A DNA stretch of 8,248 nt from Spirosomataceae bacterium (GCA_030731175.1 JANQUM010000131.1:1-8248), one strand, 5' to 3'. Positions 1-5,157 are shown, counted from the first letter of the stretch. Program-made: numbers and translations. The notes: generated by a model not told the origin, from the letters alone.

Positions 1-2
1 CG

Positions 3-344
3 GGATTTGCTCAGTACGGAGACCTGAACAAAGCCATGCAAGGAACGGACGATTTGCCCGTAAAACTTCTCCTATCCCATGACCCAAGTCACTGGCGGGA
101 ACAGGTATTAGGTAAAACGAATATTGACGCTTCTTTTGCCGGACACACGCACGGAATGCAATACGGCGTTGAAATTGGAAATTGGAAATGGAGTCCGGTG
201 CAGCTTCGTTATAAAGAATGGGCGGGACTTTACTCTGAAAACGACCAAAACCTCTACGTAAATCGTGGCTACGGTTATTTAGGTTATCCGGGAAGATTAG
301 GCATTTTACCCGAAATTACGATTGTGGAATTGGTGAAGGCGTGA
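3..344 (+). CDS. Calcineurin-like metallophosphoesterase, C-terminal part (5' end outside the window)
   Basis: The reading frame is open from the left edge, so the methionine at 36 is internal and not the start. The visible 114 codons hold the C-terminal metal-binding half of a calcineurin-like phosphoesterase: an LSHDPSHW motif (a metal-ligand histidine) and an AGHTHGMQ motif, the family's GHxHG signature. They are followed by the Bacteroidota-style tail with WSPVQLRYKEWAGLY and a YVNRGYGYLGYPGR segment. By family this is a binuclear-metal phosphohydrolase, often with an N-terminal membrane region, of the YkuE-like group. The substrate cannot be told from this part. The stop is TGA at 342-344. 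A small GC-rich hairpin starts 10 nt later and may help end transcription. Confidence in the family is high, in the physiological role low. Confidence 0.9.
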   Translation, partial: GFAQYGDLNKAMQGTDDLPVKLLLSHDPSHWREQVLGKTNIDASFAGHTHGMQYGVEIGNWKWSPVQLRYKEWAGLYSENDQNLYVNRGYGYLGYPGRLGILPEITIVELVKA

Positions 345-346
345 AG

Positions 347-380
347 CTATTAAGCCCCTTTTGGGGCGATATATTAATAG
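347..380 (+). repeat. Hairpin repeat unit A, possible weak terminator
   Basis: A perfect 5-bp GCCCC/GGGGC stem with a TTTT loop lies at 354-367. It is nested inside outer arms CTATTAA (347-353) and TTAATAG (374-380), which are exact reverse complements, with GATATA bulged on one side. It lies just after the metallophosphoesterase stop but has no downstream T-run, so terminator function is uncertain. The same layout, a short hairpin followed by GATATAT-AAT, recurs on the minus strand at 560-514. Confidence 0.6.
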
Positions 381-410
381 TAAATACCCGTAGTTAGAAA
401 AAACCTGCAA

Positions 411-423
411 GTGCCATCGGCAC
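411..423 (+). repeat. Hairpin repeat unit B
   Basis: GTGCC-ATC-GGCAC is a perfect 5-bp stem with a 3-nt loop. The GGCAC arm is immediately duplicated (424-428) and is followed by GTAATAAGTGTAGAAA, comparable to the GATATATTAATAGTAAA that follows unit A. It begins 57 nt after the start of the unit A stem. Confidence 0.5.
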
Positions 424-460
424 GGCACGTAATAAGTGTAGAAATTAATTTCGCTTTGTG

Positions 461-474
461 AAGTCTCGTGACTT
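461..474 (+). repeat. Hairpin repeat unit C
   Basis: AAGTC-TCGT-GACTT is a perfect 5-bp stem with a 4-nt loop, 50 nt after unit B. An alternative pairing, GTGAC (468-472) with GTCAC (484-488), overlaps it. The regular spacing and common design with units A and B point to one repeat family. Confidence 0.5.
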
Positions 475-513
475 TGTAGGTACGTCACTCGATTTCTGAC
501 CGAAGTAAAAATA

Positions 514-560
514 CTAAACCTTTTCTCGTATTGATTATATATCGGCGGTCAGGAGACCGC
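514..560 (-). repeat. Hairpin repeat unit D, opposite orientation, inside the end of the antitoxin-like gene
   Basis: GCGGTC (545-550) and GACCGC (555-560) form a perfect 6-bp stem around a 4-nt loop. Read on the minus strand, the hairpin is followed by CGATATATAATCAATACGAG, which resembles the GATATATTAATAG that follows unit A. Units A and D therefore face each other across a cluster of about 215 bp. The unit encodes the last residues of the 535-783 gene. Confidence 0.55.
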
Positions 561-783
561 AAGTCACAGCAATTCTATTTTTAGGGAGACCTACAGTCAA
601 ATCATCTAAAACCTCACTATCTAAATTTTTAAAAATTCCTGCATATGATAAGACCGAAGCGTGTTCATTTTCTTGCTCAATGATTTTTTCCAAGTATTCA
701 TCCACCAAAGCGAGCTTTTCTTCGGGCAAATTAGAGATTTTAGATAAAATACTTTCTTTGTAGTTAGCAGATTTCGCAGTCAT
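535..783 (-). CDS. Orphan VapB-like small antitoxin, 82 aa, with a repeat-derived C-terminus
   Basis: This is a short acidic protein. Residues 8-38 are predicted mostly helical (ESILSKISNLPEEKLALVDEY), and a conserved-looking core SYAGIFKNLDSEVLDDLTVGL lies at about 46-66. This layout resembles small antitoxins that precede PIN-domain VapC toxins in Bacteroidota and cyanobacteria. That is family resemblance from memory, not a confirmed match. No toxin gene follows: downstream on the minus strand there are only hairpin repeats. The last residues (about 75-82, CGLLTADI) are encoded by repeat unit D, so the native C-terminus seems to have been replaced. The start at 783 is the first ATG of the frame and no Shine-Dalgarno sequence is visible, as is usual for the phylum. 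It lies 75 nt beyond the detached dusB tail and on the same strand, so it was probably the gene after dusB before the toxin module arrived. Confidence 0.55.
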   Translation of the reverse strand: MTAKSANYKESILSKISNLPEEKLALVDEYLEKIIEQENEHASVLSYAGIFKNLDSEVLDDLTVGLPKNRIAVTCGLLTADI

Positions 784-857
784 AGATAGTAGCTTTTACA
801 TGAAGATAAACGAAAAATCAATGAGATTATAATTTTATTCTGCGAAATTCCCCCACC

Positions 858-992
858 TCAATCCACTCCCGCATATTCAACTTGCTTCGCTTTTGTTTCG
901 AGGAAATAGCCGTCAAATTCAGCGAGAATTCCGTCGAGGGTTGCGAATATTTCTTCCACTTCAAGACTTTGCACGAGAATCAAGCGTAATGG
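858..992 (-). pseudogene. Detached 3' end of dusB (44 codons plus stop)
   Basis: Read on the minus strand in the dusB frame, this segment encodes the last 44 residues of DusB (matching P299-D342 of the intact protein) and ends in the same TGA, with no frameshift or internal stop. It differs from the intact gene's tail by only three conservative residues: M302 to L, L313 to I and V320 to I. All other nucleotide differences are synonymous. There is no upstream coding part, so it cannot make a functional enzyme. It is a displaced or imported gene end. Homology stops exactly at codon 299, where the promoter region of the antitoxin gene begins. Confidence 0.85.
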
Positions 993-1008
993 TAATAGAT
1001 TTTTTTAG

Positions 1009-1016
1009 TAAATTTG
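1009..1016 (+). promoter_or_regulatory. Candidate promoter -7 element for the toxin-antitoxin operon
   Basis: TAAATTTG matches the Bacteroidota -7 consensus TAnnTTTG and ends 17 nt before the antitoxin ATG. It lies just inside the insert, beyond the dusB-like segment. A convincing -33 TTTG is not visible. The expected site falls at the very edge of the detached dusB tail (about 984-990). Confidence 0.4.
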
Positions 1017-1033
1017 TAAAAAACAATTTAGTT

Positions 1034-1240
1034 ATGGACATTTTATTAGAAAATGTAAACCAGCAATATATAAGCGTTTTGAGGGAAATGGCTAAAGCAA
1101 TGAACTTCAATTTGAAAGAGTTGCAAGCAGAGATTCCCCAAGAACTCGAATCTCGCATTTTATCAGTCGAGAATAAAGAAGCTGAATTAGTAAAACCTGA
1201 CTGGCAACAAATTATGGATACCGCTTCTAAAATAAAATGA
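1034..1240 (+). CDS. Antitoxin of the YoeB-type module, non-YefM-like, 68 aa
   Basis: This is a small acidic protein directly upstream of the toxin; the two genes overlap by 4 bp (ATGA at 1237-1240), the usual antitoxin-then-toxin coupling. The start at 1034 is preferred because a -7 promoter element ends 17 nt upstream. The longer frame back to 893 only reads antisense through the detached dusB tail. Residues about 10-45 (from QYISVLREMAKAMNFNLKEL onwards) look helical, and the C-terminus holds VKPDWQQIMDTASKIK, plausible as the toxin-binding tail. The usual partner of YoeB is YefM of the Phd/YefM fold, but I do not see that fold's N-terminal pattern. It is probably another small antitoxin family. 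Antitoxin identity rests mainly on position and size. The expected role is to bind and neutralise the toxin and possibly repress the operon. Confidence 0.7.
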   Translation: MDILLENVNQQYISVLREMAKAMNFNLKELQAEIPQELESRILSVENKEAELVKPDWQQIMDTASKIK

Positions 1241-1497
1241 GAGGTATTTTATTTGAATCAAGTGGCTGGAAGGAATTTACCGAGTGGCAGAGTACAAATT
1301 CTAAAACTTGGAAAAAGATAGTTGAATTAATCAACGAAAGTAGTAGAACACCATTTCACGGAACTGGTAAGCCCGAAGCCCTTCGATACAATTATAAGGG
1401 TTATTGGTCAAGAAGAATAACCAAAGAACACCGCCTCGTTTATAAAGTCACGGACGAGGAAATCACCATCGTAGCGTGCAAGGGACATTACACCTAA
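1237..1497 (+). CDS. yoeB: Txe/YoeB family toxin, ribosome-dependent mRNA endonuclease
   Basis: The protein has 86 aa, very close to the 84 aa of E. coli YoeB, and matches it along its length. Landmarks are WKEFTEWQ (11-18), KKIVELINESSRTPFHGTGK (26-45), PEALRYN (46-52), GYWSRRITKEHRLVYKVTD (55-73) and ACKGHYT at the end. Residues corresponding to the E. coli catalytic set E46, R65, H83 and Y84 are all present, as E47, R66, H84 and Y85, so the toxin looks active. By family it cleaves mRNA in the A site of translating ribosomes and is held in check by its antitoxin. The TAA stop (1495-1497) lies 2 nt from the dusB stop on the opposite strand, so the two genes converge with almost no spacer and no terminator. 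Overlap with the antitoxin gene implies coupled translation. Confidence 0.95.
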   Translation: MRGILFESSGWKEFTEWQSTNSKTWKKIVELINESSRTPFHGTGKPEALRYNYKGYWSRRITKEHRLVYKVTDEEITIVACKGHYT

Positions 1498-1634
1498 CCT
1501 CAATCCACTCCCGCATATTCAACTTGCTTCGCTTTTGTTTCGAGGAAATAACCGTCAAATTCGGCAAGAACGCCATCAAGGGTTGCGAATAATTCTTCTA
1601 CTTCAAGGCTCTGCACGAGTATCATGCGTAACGG
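1497..1634 (-). repeat. dusB 3' end, gene-attached copy of the 138-bp direct repeat
   Basis: This is the counterpart of 855-992. It covers codons 299-342 and the stop of dusB plus 3 nt. The 54 bases at the gene end (1497-1550) are identical in the two copies; the inner 84 bases carry all 14 differences. Confidence 0.85.
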
Positions 1635-2528
1635 TTTGAAGTTAGGTAAGCCTCGGAAATAATTGGCGTAATGGCGACGCATTTCGAGGATTCCTTGACG
1701 CTCGCCTTTCCATTCCAAAGAAAATTCTAAGTGCTTGCGGGCGGCGGCAACGCGTTGCTTCATGGTGGGCAAGGGCAACATTTCGCCCGTTGCGAAGTAA
1801 TGTTTTATTTCGTTGAAAATCCAAGGATAACCAATGCTCGCCCGACCAATCATAATTCCGTCAACACCAAAGCGATTGCGGTACTCCAACGCCTTTTGCG
1901 GAGAATCAATATCGCCGTTTCCGAAGATTGGAATTTTGATGCGAGGGTTTTCTTTCACCTTGGCAATTAATCGCCAGTCGGCTTCGCCTTTGTACATTTG
2001 GGCACGGGTTCGACCGTGAATACTCAATGCCTGAATACCCACATCTTGCAGGCGTTCGGCTACTTCTTCAATGTTTTTGGTTTCTTCATTCCATCCCAAA
2101 CGAGTTTTCACCGTTACGGGCAAATGCGTTGCTTTTACCACGGCTTCGGTCATACGTGCCATTAGCGGAATATCCTGCAATAACGCCGCTCCAGCACCTT
2201 TACAAGCTACTTTTTTTACCGGACAACCGTAGTTTATATCAATCAAATCGGGATTGGCTCGTGTGGCAATTCGGGTGCATTCTGCCATCGTTTCAACGTC
2301 ACTTCCGAATAACTGAATCCCAACGGGACGCTCGTACGGAAAGATGTCGAGTTTCATTGTGCTTTTCGCCGCATTGCGGATTAATCCTTCGGAGGAAATA
2401 AATTCCGTGTACATCATATCCGCTCCGTTTTCTTTACACACCTGACGAAACGGCGGATCGCTAACGTCTTCCATCGGTGCCAACATCAACGGAAATTCCC
2501 CTAATTCTATATCTCCTATTTTTACCAT
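1500..2528 (-). CDS. dusB: tRNA-dihydrouridine synthase, DusB family
   Basis: This is a full-length FMN-dependent TIM-barrel enzyme of 342 aa that reduces uridine to dihydrouridine in the D-loop of tRNAs. It shows the N-terminal PLMLAPMEDVSDPPFR (13-28), NYGCPVKKV with catalytic Cys102, VTVKTRLGW with Lys141, SIHGRTRAQMYKG with His171, and the phosphate-binding GNGDI (203-207) and MIGRASIGYPWIF (226-238). The C-terminal helical domain (about 250-342) packs on tRNA in this family. The start at 2528 fits the usual N-terminus. The last 44 codons are duplicated at 858-992 beyond the toxin-antitoxin module, so this tail may have been supplied by the incoming DNA. A -7 element at 2625-2632 suggests a leader of about 90 nt that contains a heptamer array. 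Identification is secure. Confidence 0.96.
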   Translation of the reverse strand: MVKIGDIELGEFPLMLAPMEDVSDPPFRQVCKENGADMMYTEFISSEGLIRNAAKSTMKLDIFPYERPVGIQLFGSDVETMAECTRIATRANPDLIDINYGCPVKKVACKGAGAALLQDIPLMARMTEAVVKATHLPVTVKTRLGWNEETKNIEEVAERLQDVGIQALSIHGRTRAQMYKGEADWRLIAKVKENPRIKIPIFGNGDIDSPQKALEYRNRFGVDGIMIGRASIGYPWIFNEIKHYFATGEMLPLPTMKQRVAAARKHLEFSLEWKGERQGILEMRRHYANYFRGLPNFKPLRMILVQSLEVEELFATLDGVLAEFDGYFLETKAKQVEYAGVD

Positions 2529-2535
2529 ATTTCTT

Positions 2536-2570
2536 AGCTTTCAGCAGTCGGCTTTTAGCTTTCGGCTTTT
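2536..2570. repeat. Heptamer array 1 in the dusB leader (5 units of 7 nt)
   Basis: Five consecutive 7-nt units follow the pattern (A/G)GCxxT(C/T). The unit AGCTTTC occurs exactly twice (2536-2542 and 2557-2563) and GGCTTTT twice (2550-2556 and 2564-2570). The array lies between the predicted dusB promoter and its start codon, so it is purine-rich in the dusB mRNA. Confidence 0.6.
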
Positions 2571-2624
2571 CTATAATTCTTTAACTCGTTAATCAGCTGA
2601 CTTTCAGACCAGTTGACCATCCTG

Positions 2625-2632
2625 CAAAATTA
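2625..2632 (-). promoter_or_regulatory. Candidate dusB promoter -7 element
   Basis: On the minus strand TAATTTTG matches TAnnTTTG exactly, about 97 nt before the dusB ATG. No well-spaced -33 TTTG is evident, so support is moderate. Confidence 0.45.
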
Positions 2633-2665
2633 ACAATAAAAGTTAGCAATCTGTTAACGATGAAA

Positions 2666-2697
2666 TTTGTCAACCCCGTATAACGTTCATAAGTTTG
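2666..2697 (+). promoter_or_regulatory. Promoter for the DsbD-alpha domain gene
   Basis: TTTG at 2666-2669 and TAAGTTTG at 2690-2697 match the Bacteroidota -33 and -7 elements, with 20 nt between them. Transcription should begin near 2703, giving a leader of about 60 nt before the ATG at 2763. It is divergent from the dusB promoter. Confidence 0.65.
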
Positions 2698-2762
2698 CAG
2701 GATAGCTTTACATTCATCGAAAAATCCTTATTCTTACGTCTTTTCTATATAATCTACTTGAA

Positions 2763-3224
2763 ATGAAATCAACAAAATACTTCTTATTCATTGCCTTATT
2801 ATTCATCGGTTTTTCCTCTTCGGCTCAGGTTTTAAAACCCGCAAAATGGAGTTTCAAGGCTTCAAAAGCAAACCCAGCCGTGGGCGAAACTATCAACATT
2901 ATTTTTACCGCAACCATTGATAAAGAGTGGTATATGTACTCTTCTCGTCTAAATGTAGAAGGCCCAATGCCGACCGAAGCAAGATTCACTAACAACGGCA
3001 GTTTTGAAACCGTAGGCGATTTGATCCCGATAAAACCAAAGGAAAAGTACGACGAAATTTGGGAAGGAAAAGTAAACTATTTCACCGGTACGGCAATTTT
3101 CGTTCAGAAAGTGAAAGTGCTAAAATCTAACCCAACCGTAGAAGGGCAATTAAGCTACCAAACCTGCACCATCAAAGACGGAAGCTGCATTCCGAATAAA
3201 GATAAGTTTAAGTTGTCACTTTGA
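2763..3224 (+). CDS. Secreted stand-alone DsbD N-terminal (alpha) domain protein
   Basis: The protein has 153 aa and an N-terminal Sec signal peptide (KSTK, hydrophobic YFLFIALLFIGF, then SSSAQ), with likely cleavage near residue 21 or 22. The mature part is a beta-rich domain matching the N-terminal periplasmic domain of the thiol:disulfide interchange protein DsbD: KPAKWSF near its start, a central IDKEWYMYS segment (52-60), and the cysteine pair C135 and C142 in YQTCTIKDGSCIPN. These correspond to the redox cysteines that accept electrons in nDsbD. The transmembrane and thioredoxin-like domains of full DsbD are absent here and no partner gene is adjacent, so it may act with a reductant encoded elsewhere. 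Its stop overlaps the thiL stop tail to tail by 9 bp. Start and signal peptide are clear, the family fairly sure, the partner unknown. Confidence 0.8.
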   Translation: MKSTKYFLFIALLFIGFSSSAQVLKPAKWSFKASKANPAVGETINIIFTATIDKEWYMYSSRLNVEGPMPTEARFTNNGSFETVGDLIPIKPKEKYDEIWEGKVNYFTGTAIFVQKVKVLKSNPTVEGQLSYQTCTIKDGSCIPNKDKFKLSL

Positions 3225-4253
3225 TTCTGCGTCAAAATGCTCCCAACCCTGAGCCTTAATTGGGGTAAGTTGTCCTGAGTTTAGAACAAGAAAAGCCCCT
3301 TTTTCTTCGGTAACGAAGCCAATCGGAGTTATTTCTGAGAGATTCTTCACCTTCTCAAAATCTTCTTGTGAAATAGTCATCAACAACTCGTAGTCTTCGC
3401 CGCCGTTTAACGCAACCGTAATTGGGTTGAGGTTAAATTCGGTTGCGGTTAACATTGCCGGATTTTCAACCGGAACGTTTTCCTCGAAAACGCGTATTCC
3501 AACGCCTGACGCTTTGCACAAGTGCAATACTTCAGAAGCCAATCCGTCTGAGATGTCAATCATAGAAGTTGGCACAATTCCTCCTTCAATAAAGTCGTAA
3601 ATAATATCTGTTCGGGCTTCAGGTTTGAGTTGTTTTCCAACTACGTATTCGTGTTTATCAAGTTGCGGCTGCATATTTGGGTCGGCAAGAAATACCTGCT
3701 TTTCCCGCTCCAAAACCTGTAAACCGAGGTAAGCCGCACCTAAAGAGCCGGTTACGCAAAGTACGTCGTTAGGTTTTGCTCCGCTGCGATACGTTACCCG
3801 GTCTTTGGCAACCGTTCCGATTGCCGTTACAGAAATCACTAATCCACTTCTTGAATTTGTGGTATCTCCGCCCACTAAATCAATGCTGTACGCTTCGCAC
3901 GCCGAGCGGATTCCGTCGTATAATTCGTCGATAGCCTCAACCGGAATACGATTGCTCAAGGCAATGCTGACGGTAATTTGCTTCGGTACGGCATTCATTG
4001 CGGCAATATCAGAGACGTTTACCGCCACGGCTTTGTAGCCTAAATGTTTCAACGGCACGTAAGATAGATCAAAGTGTACGCCTTCGAGCAACATATCCGT
4101 ACTTATAACCGTGTAAAATTCTCCCGAGTCAATCACGGCGGCATCATCTCCGATGCCTTTGATTGTCTCGGGCAATGTAGTATTTGTAGCAGCGGCAATG
4201 CGATCTATCAACGCAAATTCGCCGCCTATTTCACTAATTTCTGTTCTTTCCAT
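3216..4253 (-). CDS. thiL: Thiamine-monophosphate kinase
   Basis: This is a 345-aa member of the AIR synthase-related (PurM-like) ATP-binding superfamily that phosphorylates thiamine monophosphate to thiamine diphosphate, the last step of cofactor synthesis. Conserved ThiL motifs appear in order: GDDAAV (35-40), STDMLLEGVHF (51-61), AVNVSDIAAMNA (77-88), LVGGDTT (126-132), DISDGLASEV (233-242) and NGGEDYELL (283-291). These include the aspartates that bind Mg and ATP. Length and N-terminus (ERTEISEIGGEFALIDRI) fit the family. No other thi gene is visible in the window. A -7 element ends only 4 nt before the ATG, so the mRNA may be leaderless or nearly so. The C-terminal few codons overlap the end of the convergent DsbD-alpha gene. 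Confidence 0.95.
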   Translation of the reverse strand: MERTEISEIGGEFALIDRIAAATNTTLPETIKGIGDDAAVIDSGEFYTVISTDMLLEGVHFDLSYVPLKHLGYKAVAVNVSDIAAMNAVPKQITVSIALSNRIPVEAIDELYDGIRSACEAYSIDLVGGDTTNSRSGLVISVTAIGTVAKDRVTYRSGAKPNDVLCVTGSLGAAYLGLQVLEREKQVFLADPNMQPQLDKHEYVVGKQLKPEARTDIIYDFIEGGIVPTSMIDISDGLASEVLHLCKASGVGIRVFEENVPVENPAMLTATEFNLNPITVALNGGEDYELLMTISQEDFEKVKNLSEITPIGFVTEEKGAFLVLNSGQLTPIKAQGWEHFDAESK

Positions 4254-4257
4254 AACG

Positions 4258-4265
4258 CAAAGGTA
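4258..4265 (-). promoter_or_regulatory. thiL promoter -7 element, almost touching the start codon
   Basis: On the minus strand TACCTTTG (followed by C) matches TAnnTTTG and ends 4 nt before the thiL ATG. A TTG at 4288-4290 could serve as -33, with a slightly long spacer of 22 nt. Transcription would start at or very near the ATG. Confidence 0.5.
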
Positions 4266-4445
4266 CGGGTTTTTAAATTTGAAGGTTCAACAAAAAGCAA
4301 TTCTAAAAAGTTGTTTTCTTTGCAACTAATTGAAAATAATAGTATGCTTGCATAACATTTGATTGCAAGTTTAGGATTGCCGGTAAATAGCTGTTAAATT
4401 TCGAAGATATGTCTGTTGGTGAGAATAAAAAGAGAAGGCTTAAAA

Positions 4446-4475
4446 CGAAAAAAGCCCCGCAAATTGCGAGGCTTT
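4446..4475 (-). terminator. Rho-independent terminator after tRNA-Phe
   Basis: Arms at 4451-4462 and 4464-4475 pair over about 11 bp with a single G-T wobble. On the minus strand the GC-rich stem runs directly into a run of T residues (4453-4448). It starts 8 nt after the tRNA 3' end. Confidence 0.88.
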
Positions 4476-4482
4476 CGAGCGG

Positions 4483-4555
4483 TGGTGATGGACGGAATCG
4501 AACCGCCGACACAAGGATTTTCAGTCCTTTGCTCTACCAACTGAGCTACATCACC
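4483..4555 (-). tRNA. tRNA-Phe (GAA)
   Basis: The 73-nt cloverleaf is complete on the minus strand: acceptor GGTGATG/CATCACC (7 bp, perfect), D-stem GCTC/GAGC with loop AGTTGGTA, anticodon stem AAGGA/TCCTT around loop CTGAAAA giving anticodon GAA, a 5-nt variable loop, T-stem GGCGG/CCGTC with loop TTCGATT, and discriminator A. CCA is not encoded: the next bases are CCG. It stands alone with its own promoter and terminator. Confidence 0.97.
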
Positions 4556-4579
4556 GCTGAGGTATTTCCGAAACGGAGT

Positions 4580-4611
4580 GCAAAGTAAAGCAATGCTTTT
4601 TTTTGAAACAA
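4580..4611 (-). promoter_or_regulatory. tRNA-Phe promoter
   Basis: On the minus strand TTG at 4611-4609 and TTACTTTGC at 4588-4580 are separated by 20 nt, fitting -33 and -7 spacing. The -7 element departs from TAnnTTTG at one base. It lies 25 nt before the tRNA 5' end. Confidence 0.5.
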
Positions 4612-4629
4612 CATTTTTCTGAAAGTTTT

Positions 4630-5082
4630 ATGAAATATCATTTAGCACAACTAAATATCTCGCCGCTGAAAGAACCAATTGACAGCCCATTGCTATCTGA
4701 TTTTGTGTCTCAATTAGACGAAATAAACGCTTTGGCGGACGCTGCGGAGGGTTTTGTGTGGAGATTACAAGGTGACGAAGGCAACGCCACGGCATATAAT
4801 GTTTTCGATAACGAAATGATAATTATTAATATGTCAGTTTGGGAATCGGTGGAAAGTTTAAGAAATTACGTTTACAAAACGGCTCATGCCGCTGTAATGA
4901 AACAAGGAAATAAATGGTTTGGGAAATTAGACCGCCCTCAAGTAGTTTTGTGGTGGATTCCGGCAGAACATATTCCAACGCCGCAAGAAGCCAAAGAAAA
5001 ATTAGCGTACTTAGCAAAACACGGCGAAACCAAAGAAGCGTTTACGTTTAAGAATATTTTTGAGCGTGTAAAACTGGATTAG
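4630..5082 (+). CDS. DUF3291 domain-containing protein
   Basis: This 150-aa protein covers the whole DUF3291 family length. Recognisable segments are YHLAQLNISPLKEPIDSPL (3-21), LDEINALADAAEGFVWRLQ (about 29-47), GNATAYNVF, IINMSVWESVESLRNYVY (66-83), the WF and VVLWWIPAEHIPTPQEAKEKL region, and a C-terminal AFTFKNIF. The family is thought to have a dimeric alpha/beta-barrel (ABM-like) fold. Its biochemical role is not known to me. The ATG at 4630 is preferred over an upstream TTG at 4603 because homologues begin with M-x-YHLAQ. It diverges from tRNA-Phe across 74 nt. The stop codon lies inside heptamer array 2. No clear promoter of the phylum type is visible, so it may be driven from the AT-rich stretch at 4590-4625. 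Confidence 0.92.
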   Translation: MKYHLAQLNISPLKEPIDSPLLSDFVSQLDEINALADAAEGFVWRLQGDEGNATAYNVFDNEMIIINMSVWESVESLRNYVYKTAHAAVMKQGNKWFGKLDRPQVVLWWIPAEHIPTPQEAKEKLAYLAKHGETKEAFTFKNIFERVKLD

Positions 5083-5111
5083 ATTGGAGAAGTTAGATAT
5101 TAGAGCGGAGA
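5077..5111. repeat. Heptamer array 2 (5 units ending in AGA), overlapping a stop codon
   Basis: Five consecutive 7-nt units share the ending (T/G)AGA, for example GATTAGA (5077-5083), AGTTAGA (5091-5097) and TATTAGA (5098-5104). The first unit contains the TAG stop of the DUF3291 gene. On the minus strand the units read TCT(A/C)nnn, like array 3, so arrays 2 and 3 are inverted relative to each other. Confidence 0.6.
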
Positions 5112-5120
5112 GAACCGCTC
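5103..5120 (+). terminator. Hairpin after the DUF3291 gene, possible weak terminator
   Basis: GAGCGG (5103-5108) and CCGCTC (5115-5120) form a perfect 6-bp stem with a 6-nt loop, 20 nt after the stop codon. No T-run follows, so termination is only possible. Confidence 0.4.
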
Positions 5121-5157
5121 ACTCCAAGATTATCAGCAGAAGTAAGCACACGAACAT

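Larger units (their letters stand above)
855..1634. mobile_element. Toxin-antitoxin cassette flanked by 138-bp direct repeats of the dusB 3' end
   Basis: Positions 855-992 and 1497-1634 align without gaps. They are identical over the first 54 bases and differ at 14 of the other 84, about 90% identity overall. Both encode, on the minus strand, the last 44 codons of DusB plus 3 nt past the stop. About 504 bp lie between them (993-1496), filled by an antitoxin gene and a YoeB-type toxin gene on the plus strand. The first part of this insert is visibly AT-rich, with only about 10 G/C in the 60 bases from 1001. No transposase, integrase or terminal inverted repeat is present. The arrangement fits insertion with long target duplication, or integration at a gene end in which incoming DNA supplies a replacement tail. 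Confidence 0.6.

Noticed and set aside
306..488. 60-codon minus-strand frame across the hairpin repeat cluster
   Set aside because: It runs through repeats A to C and back into the end of the metallophosphoesterase gene, and its composition is unlike a conserved protein. It is a repeat-derived open frame.
345..560. CRISPR array
   Set aside because: The repeated units share a hairpin architecture but not sequence. There are no constant direct repeats with unique spacers and no cas gene.
893..1033. Longer start for the antitoxin gene, reading from 893
   Set aside because: The added 47 codons are antisense to the detached dusB tail and lie upstream of the predicted promoter element.
1731..2401. 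Several plus-strand frames inside dusB
   Set aside because: They are shadows of the well-supported dusB reading frame on the other strand, and none shows a recognisable domain.
4587..4605. Terminator at AAAGCAATGCTTT followed by T residues
   Set aside because: The stem is only 5 bp and AT-rich with a 3-nt loop. No plus-strand transcript is known to end there, and the T-run overlaps the tRNA-Phe promoter.
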